Assembly (NCBI GenBank): GCA_944990035.1
Contig: CALYLX010000051.1
Location: 62,001 to 126,000 of the forward strand
DNA: 64,000 nt
Origin: Clitopilus passeckerianus
Lineage: Eukaryota > Basidiomycota > Agaricomycetes > Agaricales > Entolomataceae
Reading direction: 5' to 3'
The notes under the pieces are model-generated. The model was not told the DNA's origin and did not search any database. It was given only the letters and a program-made list of their open reading frames with translations. The first letter of the stretch is position 1. The number at the start of each line of letters is the position of its first letter. The translations under genes were made by a program, and so were the position numbers. Shown here one piece after another: positions 56,837 to 64,000 of this stretch.

Positions 56837-57370
56837 CTACCACGGGTCCTCGGGGGCCAAGATAACGTCACGATATGTGGAATTCCAGCGTTCCAGACGA
56901 ATTCTCGCAGCGTCCACGCCTCCTGGGAACTCGGATCCCCAGCCTGGATACCTACCACCAAGTCTATAGAGCCACGTATCCATCATGCGATACCTCGAAC
57001 GCCGACTCTCAGTAGTAGCTTTCAGCAAAGAATCGAGGAACGGGTCCTCGCATTCCCCCTTGTCAAGCCACTGTATGTAGCTCTCAAGTTGCTCAGCTGT
57101 CCAGGGCGAGCACCAGCTGTAGACGTGTCGCGAGTCATTTATGGGCTCTGCGATATGCTCTGAGGCTAGGTTGGCTTCCCAAGTGTGTATAACTTCGTAC
57201 GTGGATTCAAAGTGACCGGTTGTGTATGGTGTGTCGCAGATAAAACGTCTGTCGGCAACGGAGTAACTTAGGAGCTTGGCGAGAACGGGGGAGTCTTTGG
57301 GCTTGATATAGAGGCCGTAGTTGCTGAGTCTGGTGCGGACCACCTTGAAGATATATCGCTGCACTGGCAT
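56837..57370 (-). CDS. Cluster family member b, intact
   Basis: Single-exon gene, 177 aa, unknown family. N-terminal strands YIFKVVRTRLSNYGLYIKP and AKLLSYSVADR match the family pattern (hydrophobic strand, [YF][AG]LYF-like strand, G/A-K-L-[LIV]-[GS]-Y). The middle contains TYEVIHTWEANL and WTAEQLESYIQWLD. The core DPFLDSLLKATTES and the C-terminal MDTWLYRLGGRYPGW and a final amphipathic helix follow. No signal peptide or transmembrane segment; cytosolic by appearance. Compared with c and d, sequence identity is low but the order of blocks is the same. No function is proposed. Confidence 0.75.
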   Translation of the reverse strand: MPVQRYIFKVVRTRLSNYGLYIKPKDSPVLAKLLSYSVADRRFICDTPYTTGHFESTYEVIHTWEANLASEHIAEPINDSRHVYSWCSPWTAEQLESYIQWLDKGECEDPFLDSLLKATTESRRSRYRMMDTWLYRLGGRYPGWGSEFPGGVDAARIRLERWNSTYRDVILAPEDPW

Positions 57371-57454
57371 CTCGAGTGGGAGCGGTGGCTTTAGGGCTTA
57401 CTTTCGACGGGGGTGGTGATTGTTTTGGATATTAGAACGCTCTCTCAGGTGCCT

Positions 57455-57462
57455 CTTTTATA
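57455..57462 (-). promoter_or_regulatory. TATA box of cluster member b
   Basis: TATAAAAG followed by AGGCACC on the minus strand, about 85 bp before ATG 57370. Confidence 0.6.
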
Positions 57463-58135
57463 CTCCAGTAAGAGGGATTCAGAGTCATATTTCCTAGCAA
57501 GAAGCGGTGTATTTTCTTGTAGTATAGATCTCGAAAGGGGAGCCACTGATAGCAGTAAATGCTACGGAGTATTATACTGAGCGAACAAAAAGAGAACAAG
57601 GGATTGGGCTTGTTCCGCTGATGCATACAGTCAAGTGAAAGCCGGCGGTGCTGAACAAGAGTAGCGAGCATATCCGAGTGGCGCAAGGCTCGCAGGTTAC
57701 CAAGGCGCCACCGATCTCTAGGCACCCCAGAATTTTTGGGTGCCCTGGACAGCATTATAAAAGCTTTGCGGAGGAGTAGATTTCAGCTTTCGTTGTCGAA
57801 GATTGTGAAGAAAGCGTCCTGAATTGAAGTACGATCAGATATCCGAAGGCCGACATGTACCGTACGGAGCATCCTGCACCCGTTACCACATAGACACAAA
57901 TATACTCACAGCCACAATTGCAACCAGTCTTTGGCAAATCTAACTTTAAGTTACTGTCGCCTGTCCCATCACTTTCAAGCCATGCGAACCTGCCAGTGAA
58001 GCGCTACCAGTACTACACCTGATTGTCTGGCTTCACACCTGTGAGGCGATGTGCATTTGTACCTCTAATGAAACAGTAATGCACAGTTCGGCAAGTTTCT
58101 ATTCTCACTGAAGCTATTTAGGCCCCTTCGTGGCA

Positions 58136-58142
58136 TATAAAG
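58136..58142 (+). promoter_or_regulatory. TATA box of cluster member c
   Basis: TATAAAG about 72 bp before ATG 58213. Confidence 0.6.
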
Positions 58143-58212
58143 GCAACTGGGTTTCGAGAGTTCCTCCACAACAACAAAGCTACCACCTGAACCTCCTTGG
58201 CCGTGAACTAGC

Positions 58213-58764
58213 ATGACCTCCAACTCCAACGCGATGCAGCAATTCTACGAACTTTGGATTGTTGATCTCAAGTTTTCTTCCTCCAGCCCCCCGCTTGAAC
58301 GTACTGGAAACTACGCACTCTACTTTGCCTTCAACCAGAACCGTGACTACGGCAAACTTCTCACCTACTCGCATCATGAAGAAGCGTTCTCTATCAGACC
58401 AGTCCGCTCAAGAAATTTTCCTTTTTCTTTCCAAGCCATCCATGACTTCAACATTGCGATTCCGCTCCATGATGTCCGCAACGTCATGAAAGACAGCGAC
58501 GGGAAAGGCTACCGCGCATTCAGAAAGCATGTTCTCAGGTATGAGGACCACGACCGTTTCCTCAAGCCACTACTCGAGGCATTTGAACGTTGCATTAACC
58601 CAAACTCTTCGGAATACGTCGTGAACGATAAGGCAAACCCAGGATCCTACTATGTGATAAAGGCATGGCTTAACGAGCTTGTCAAGGCGGATGTATGGAG
58701 CCTTGAGCAGGTACGAGTTGCCAACTGTTGCCTGGACGAGGACTGGAGAAACGCAGGAACTTGA
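58213..58764 (+). CDS. Cluster family member c, intact
   Basis: Single exon, 183 aa. N-terminal strand FYELWIVDLKFSS, then GNYALYFAFNQN and GKLLTYSHHEEAF (same positions as GEFALYFQPNN and GKLVGYYVPD in member d). The middle contains FQAIHDFNIAIP. The core DRFLKPLLEAFERC and C-terminal YYVIKAWLNELVKADVW, plus a short helix ending EDWRN, complete the family layout. No known domain recognised; no signal peptide. Lies 842 bp from the divergent member b and 647 bp before member d, in the same orientation as d. Confidence 0.75.
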   Translation: MTSNSNAMQQFYELWIVDLKFSSSSPPLERTGNYALYFAFNQNRDYGKLLTYSHHEEAFSIRPVRSRNFPFSFQAIHDFNIAIPLHDVRNVMKDSDGKGYRAFRKHVLRYEDHDRFLKPLLEAFERCINPNSSEYVVNDKANPGSYYVIKAWLNELVKADVWSLEQVRVANCCLDEDWRNAGT

Positions 58765-59321
58765 AGGCAGCTATTTATTCGTAACGGTGGTAGAGCATAG
58801 ATCCTCTGATAATGTACTTCGATACTCAATAAACAATCTCAATCTGTTCTTTCTCATCTGGCCTGCACGTTAAACCGGTTTGTGAGTGCAGAGGACTTAC
58901 CTTCGTTCTTGATTGCGCCACTCTAAATCTGGATTGGGACTCCGAACTTCTGACTGATTAACCGCGTGATTAATAGGTGCCTTTGGACATAGATGGCTCC
59001 CTATAGCATACTAGTTCTGATTTTGGATACCCTGTATACGCAAGGATCATAGAATGTCCCGGAGCATTTTAGGTAGAGGTCGACGCTCTAACGAATGGGC
59101 AACGATTCTCAAAACTCAGTGCAGTCAAGGTGCAGGGTCGAAGGGTTACTCGCGGAGGCAGTGCCACAGCTTTGTACGTTAAGAGCTCTTGTTCTCCTAC
59201 TGTACTATCCGCTAAGGTTCACACCCTTTACCTAACCGACTGGCTTCGAGTCCTCTGCTGGAATAAGTGGGGCATAGCTTAGCACAAACATTCGTTGCGC
59301 GTCAAGTGCCACTTCGTGGAA

Positions 59322-59329
59322 TATATAAA
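59322..59329 (+). promoter_or_regulatory. TATA box of cluster member d
   Basis: TATATAAA about 85 bp before ATG 59412. Confidence 0.6.
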
Positions 59330-59411
59330 GGAAGTGCTCTTCGTGAATATCGCTATCTCATAAGCAAAAAACCAGCTCCAAGCCTGAACCTGCCTCCCAA
59401 TCGATTGCCTC

Positions 59412-59936
59412 ATGACAACAGCCTATCATCTTCATCTCGTGAACTTTCAAGGCGAATTTGCGCTATACTTCCAGCCCAATAATCTGACGAGACAGGGAAA
59501 ACTCGTGGGCTACTACGTGCCGGACAGCGTGAACTCGATGTTCCCCAGATTTTTCAGTCTTGCTGTTCCTCTAAAGGACAGCCGACTCACGGTCCTACAA
59601 ACATGGTCAAACGCTGTTCTACCCCATACTGTCAACGAGTGGACAGAAGACCTAGGCTTAACCTTCGACGATCTTGTTGCTCACTGTCGAGAGCTCTACA
59701 GTTCCAGACCATCCCCAGATCTATTCCTTGAGGCTCTGGCTCAAGCTTACCGGTCACTACGAGAAGAAAAGAGGGCGAAAACAAACGAGAGCGTCACTCG
59801 GAGGTGGCTTGAGCTGCTTGGGTATGGTGCTGGTCGCTGCTTGCCAGCATTGCCTAGAGAAGTGGCTGAAGATGCTCTTTGTGAGGTCGAAATCCACAAA
59901 TCACTACCGAACTTGAAGAAATATGCTCGGGCATAG
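59412..59936 (+). CDS. Cluster family member d, intact
   Basis: Single exon, 174 aa. N-terminal HLHLVNFQGEFALYFQPNN and GKLVGYYVPDS are the clearest family block (compare member a FGLYFVPDNPGKLIGWD). The middle contains RLTVLQTWSNAV, like member b YEVIHTWEANL. The core DLFLEALAQAYRSL matches member a DAYLEALYQAYLDT. The C-terminus has RRWLELLGYGAGRCLP and a Glu-rich helix. No known domain. It is convergent with the LRR-like gene, whose stop is 147 bp away. Confidence 0.78.
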   Translation: MTTAYHLHLVNFQGEFALYFQPNNLTRQGKLVGYYVPDSVNSMFPRFFSLAVPLKDSRLTVLQTWSNAVLPHTVNEWTEDLGLTFDDLVAHCRELYSSRPSPDLFLEALAQAYRSLREEKRAKTNESVTRRWLELLGYGAGRCLPALPREVAEDALCEVEIHKSLPNLKKYARA

Positions 59937-60082
59937 AATGAACGCCAGAGCGCGTTTGGGTATAGTCAAAACGGGGGTCCATGGTTATTCGAGTGTGGTA
60001 AGAATGCATACATATTTGATCTGTACACTGTCCTTGTATCATAGTTGTAAAAATGGGAACGTGAGACAGATGCGGTGTATAT

Positions 60083-62103
60083 TCAGTCTACTACTTCAGC
60101 ACAGGCATTCGGTAATATGCGCTCCAGTAAATGCCGCAACTCCTTTATTTCTTTATCGGCTGAGTTGGGTCGAGATTCATGTCCTTCTTGACACTCTTCC
60201 ATGAGATCTATCAGAAGAGTGGAAAAGAACTCTGGGATGTGGTCCAGGTCGTACTTTCGCTCTGGGCTGGCGACGTTGAGTACTTGAACCACTCGACTCG
60301 AAGTGCCCGGATTGTTCCACGAAGGATACACACAATTGCGCTCCCAGACTGTGACACGGCCCCAACCGACCCGGCAAATGGAAGGGTGAGATTCGAAGAT
60401 TGCTTCAATATCTCTGATGGTTTTTTGGTTATCTTTTAATAACGGAGATCTGTAGGTGAACCGGGTATCCGGGTGAGGGTGAAGGATGTGAAGGTCTTTC
60501 AACTTCTTGAATGGCTTGAAAAGCTGGAGGAGAGAAGACGGCATGGGCTAATAAGGTGTTAGCTACGATCCGCCTGACAAGCGAAGGAGCATACATGACC
60601 CCGCCGTGAGAGTTGCCACTTCCATTGGAATCCGAATTGGACAAGTTTCTCCAGGGAGCACCAACCCAGAACCAAACCCACTTCGTTTTCGTCCATCGAG
60701 CCAAATCCAACGCGTAGGCTCTCGATTTGAGCGAAGACCACCTTTAGCACCCCTACCCAACTCGCTTTACGTTCGTCCTCTTCTTTGTCGCCCGATGGTT
60801 CTTGTAACTGAGCTAAGGTGTATATTTCGGTCTCGCTGCCGTCCCAAGAGTTGGAGCTCTGAGCCTTTGGCATGCTGAGAACGTCCTGATCCACCCATAG
60901 TTGTGTGAGATGTTGGAAGTTCCCCACATGAATTGAAGACAGGAAGTCGGGTATGAGGCCCCAATACGTTCGAGGGAGTTCCATATATTGATTCCCATGA
61001 TCCTCGCGCTCCTCAGCGGTCCAGTACCATCCTGACATGTCGCGTCGTGAATCGAGTATCTGAAGCTTCTTGAGGGAGGCATAGTCAGAAGGGCGTAGTC
61101 CTTTGAAGACTTTGATGTTTCGAATGGACACCCAGCTGAAGCTGCAGGGAAGTCAGTAAAACTTCGCCTTTAGAGTTGACATGTCCGACATACCATGGGT
61201 GAAGGTCTAATGTCAGGTGTTCAAGGCGGCTGCTATTAACCAACGACAGGGGACCAGGTTTTGTTCCCGACAGGGTTAGATCACTAACACGCAGACCAAA
61301 GTCTACGATTGTCGGGAAGCCGAGATCTTTGAAAAGGAAATCATTCGTTGCACCCTCCTGAGGTGATCCCGACCCATTCCAGTCCCAAACACCAGCGGTC
61401 ACATCAAGAAAAAGAGTTCGGAGGCTATTGTAAGAGGAGAATACGGGCTTGAGATCAACCAAGGCCCGATAGAGCGCCGAGTTGATCAATTCTAGAGTTA
61501 AGCTTTTGAGCTTGGGCCCAATACTACGAGACAATTCCGCGGGACTATGGGTTATGGCTGTCAGTGTAGCATAGAGCCAACTGAAGTGCAGACTTACTCG
61601 TAATCAAGCCGGTCACCGTCTATGTTTCCAAATCCTCCTCCGTGAGGATCACAGACCAAGAGAAACTGGTCTAGGGTTGGAATTTTGGAAAGGGCCTTGA
61701 GATGGTCGTCAGTGCATGAGCCCGTGGGCTCATACCAGTCTACTTTGCGAAGATTTCCTGCTCGTTCGAAAAGATTCACGAGCTGTTCGCTCATGACATG
61801 ATCGTAATGGGATCCAAGAAACCCGCGAGTCCCCGGAGATACGACGATGTGCCGTATTAGATCCGCAAGCTGCACAGGAATGTCTAGCTTGGTGTTCGCC
61901 AGTAAGATACTGAGAACTTGTCTCGTGTTTAATGGAACCTGATCTAGGTGAAAAGGGAGTTGAAAGAGCCTCTTGATGGCTGGTAGAAAGAAAGGATGTT
62001 GAACGGGAACGGCTTGCATTAGTGCGTAGATAGGATCCGGATCGTAGATGTACCCAGCGATCACAGAGAACACATCTTCGTCAATCCCGCTCGGGTTTGC
62101 CAT
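60083..62103 (-). CDS. LRR/F-box-type protein of basidiomycete kind
   Basis: Multi-exon gene (about four exons) of roughly 620 aa. The first exon (from ATG 62103) begins MANPSGIDEDVFSVIAGYIYDPDPIY, a short helical start in place of a full F-box. Irregular leucine-rich units follow throughout: LKSLTLELINS, LRTLFLDV, FGLRVSDLTLSG, LEHLTLDLHPW, LKKLQILDSRRD, LTQLWVDQDVLSM and LKDLHILHPHPD. These resemble the degenerate LRRs of Agaricomycete F-box proteins, an expanded group of ubiquitin-ligase adaptors; whether this one binds Skp1 is unclear because the canonical F-box LPxE motif is not seen. The 3' end at 60083 is next to the small-protein cluster. Confidence 0.65.
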
Positions 62104-62884
62104 GAATGCTGCTTTCAACGGCAGTGAGGAGCCAAAGATCAGAGATAGTGAGTATCATGGTGACGGAGGTGTTCAAGTAGACTACTGGAATGCACGTGGG
62201 AGTCTTTGCCTCGAGCGCCTAATTCCCATCATTCAGCGCTCAACAGGCTTGAGCACCCACACACAACATGGCGGACATCGGACACTAGTTTCTGCCTGTG
62301 CTCGCGGAATCTTTCTTTGTTCGAAGAACCCTGCCTCGAGCATCTTGACTCGAAGTCAAACGCAGGGATGACATTCGCGCCACAACCACCATCAGACGTC
62401 AGTTGTTCTCTTTTTTCCGTCAAGAGAGAGCCCACGGTTAGCTGGCCTCGTGGGTACGGTGCGAGAATTGGCCAGAGCAATTGGGTCATTCATGGGGGTC
62501 TTAGAGCCGCCTTCCCAATTGTCGAATTTGAAATTACTCCAGATCAGAAAACGATGACATCGGCATTGCAGCCAAGCCCAGCAATATTCCCAGCGGCTTC
62601 TCTGAAGCTTCCCCCGTGTAAGCTTCCCTGCCTTACTCCATCCGCTGAACCCTCTCCAGGCCTGACAAGTATCTCATTTCGGGCTTATTTCACCCCCTCT
62701 CAGTAACGTGACCGCTCAACATTGTCAACCCACCTGATTTACACGCAGCAGCCAAGCATTCCCAGACAGACAATGAGCCGAAGGCAATCCCTCAGTCTCG
62801 CGTCCCTTAGTCTTCTAGCAGCTATAAGATGAACATGAAATTCATAGAAGAACACCATCCGGCACACCCAGCTGACTTTAGAAG
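62104..62884. promoter_or_regulatory. Intergenic region with TATA box of secreted peptide gene
   Basis: No gene supported; a 166-codon plus-strand frame (62206-62706) lacks an ATG start and a domain. TATAAG at 62823-62828 lies about 57 bp before ATG 62885. Confidence 0.4.
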
Positions 62885-63222
62885 ATGTTGACTCTCAAAA
62901 ACGCTCTCTTTGCTCTCACTACCTTCATCGTTTTCGCGAACGTGTCTGCTCTCCCTCAACTCGAAGCTAGGGATGATGTTGTATACCATTGTGGCGAAGA
63001 AGGCGTATGTCTTCTATCTTAACTACTCACTGTGAATTCAGGATTAATGTTCGCCTGTCCAGCTCCAGTGCCCAAGTCCGAAGATGACCTGCTGTGGGCC
63101 CATGATGCCAGGCGTTGGAGGAGTGTGAGTATTAATTATCTATTGGATTATATGGTGCCTTTCTGATGCACCCTCCCAACAGTTGCAGGCTCTTGGAAGA
63201 GGGCCAAATGTGCATCTTCTAG
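62885..63222 (+). CDS. Small secreted six-cysteine protein, knottin-like pattern
   Basis: Exons 62885-63004, 63063-63124 and 63183-63222 join to 73 aa. Residues 1-23 form a signal peptide (LFALTTFIVFANVSA), followed by a short pro-segment ending EAR. The mature peptide has six Cys in the order C, C, CC, C, C (HCGEEG, QCPSP, MTCCGPM, GVCRL, QMCIF), the spacing class of inhibitor-cystine-knot peptides. Exon 2 has tandem acceptors six bases apart (63063 or 63069), so LQ may be present or absent. Family known? Not recognised by me; small secreted Cys-rich proteins are common in mushrooms, with roles from effector to antimicrobial. No function is inferred from the pattern alone. Confidence 0.75.
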
Positions 63223-63872
63223 ACTTTCTACGTAGAGTAGAGGAAGTTACTGTATTTGTGCTCAGTGCGGACTATTCTATAGTGGCACTGTTCAATTAAA
63301 TAAGTGAGCGATGATACTTCTAAAGGTCCGATTTTGTGTTGGAAGGACTACCATATCCAAAGGCTGGACAATCTCTGGACGATTATGTCAGGAACTCTGG
63401 AAAGGCAAAGGTGCTAGGGAATGATTACACGAACTAATACTGGGGAATTGGAAGCAGTGAGTAAAACCATCGTGGGACCAGTTACGATATATGACGCCAG
63501 AAGCTGAAATGTATCATTCACTTGGAACTTGGAGTTGATCTTTGTCCCAGCCACAGTGGCAAAGGGGTGATTTATACCATAATCTCGCCAATCCCTTCCA
63601 GTAAAACTGGGCATGGAAGTTTCCAATGAGGGTGTTGAAATCCCCGAACCGGTATGCAGACGTCACCGAGTAGGATCGTTCCGGTAACGTTTAGTACCTT
63701 GCCAAGCAGAGCCTACTCCAGCATTAGATCCACGAAAGGCCCAGCCGAGCAGAACGAGACATGGTGTGGTCCCCTTTAACTGCCTGAATGTAGTATAAAA
63801 GGAGGTTCAAATGAGAGACCGATTCTCGTCAAGATCGTACATCCACAATCAGCCCGTCAGATATTCATCATC
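63223..63872. other. Intergenic region with TATA box for the next gene
   Basis: TATAAAA at 63794-63800, 73 bp before ATG 63873. A 70-codon minus-strand frame (63414-63626; RDWRDYGINHPFATV) was noted but has no ATG at its stated start and no domain. Confidence 0.4.
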
Positions 63873-64000
63873 ATGATATTCAAAAACATTTTTCTCATTG
63901 CTCTGAGCCTTGTATTTGCCAGCACAGCCGTTGGGCTTCCTAGTGGCCAGGGAACAAACGAACCGGCGGCGGCCGACGTGGAGAGTACCAAACGTTGTAA
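63873..64000 (+). CDS. Second small secreted protein, truncated by window end
   Basis: ATG 63873 begins a signal peptide (IFLIALSLVFASTAVG) followed by a short acidic pro-region that ends in a KR dibasic site (STKR) and then a Cys. The KR is a plausible Kex2 cleavage point. The start layout (about 20-residue signal, TATA box about 75 bp upstream) parallels the gene at 62885, suggesting a related pair. The mature part lies outside the window. Confidence 0.65.
   Translation, partial: MIFKNIFLIALSLVFASTAVGLPSGQGTNEPAAADVESTKRC

Noticed and set aside
62206..62706. 166-codon plus-strand frame upstream of the secreted peptide gene
   Set aside because: No ATG start, no domain, and it overlaps the likely promoter of the next gene.

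Overview
The window reads as nuclear DNA of a filamentous basidiomycete, most likely an Agaricomycete. Genes are split by many short GT-AG introns, mostly 47-65 bp, and several exons are only 8-18 nt. Three protein families typical of Agaricomycetes (DUF6534, DUF6535, DUF6699) occur next to ordinary eukaryotic housekeeping genes. No bacterial features were seen: no operons, CRISPR arrays or Shine-Dalgarno sites.

Layout. 0-19 kb is mainly housekeeping: a degenerate edge fragment, mitochondrial cytochrome c peroxidase (-), a DUF6699 gene (+), a DUF6534 membrane protein (-), a small unknown gene (-) whose 5' end overlaps a LYAR-type nucleolar zinc-finger gene (+), an intron-containing tRNA-Ser(AGA), a PAQR/HlyIII receptor-like gene (-) divergent from peptidyl-tRNA hydrolase (+), and a secreted GH92 alpha-mannosidase (+). 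19-29 kb holds a large low-complexity membrane-anchored protein (-), an unknown 539-aa gene (+), a coiled-coil plus beta-trefoil gene (-) and a heavily mutated DUF6535 pseudogene (+). 29-41 kb has two gene-poor stretches around a large HSP20-domain protein, a quinone-oxidoreductase-like enzyme (-) and a divergent protein kinase (+).

41-60 kb is the accessory part. It has tRNA-Glu(TTC), an approximately 180-bp MITE-like element, two diverged inverted copies of an approximately 0.5-kb repeat, and at least nine intact or broken members of a small-protein family I cannot assign to a known domain. Three members are intact, one has a doubtful start, three are frameshifted or stop-containing, and two are fragments. 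Six members have a TATA box about 70-110 bp before the likely start codon. The plasma-membrane-fusion gene PRM1 lies intact inside this cluster, and a frameshifted zinc-finger-like pseudogene sits nearby. 60-64 kb has an LRR/F-box-type gene (-) and two small secreted-protein genes. The first encodes a six-cysteine, knottin-patterned peptide; the second is cut by the window end.

The housekeeping genes do not form a pathway. The most interesting unit is the 43-60 kb paralog cluster, which looks like a young, fast birth-and-death locus. Exon structures were assembled by eye from splice sites and reading-frame continuity; those marked lower confidence need transcript data.
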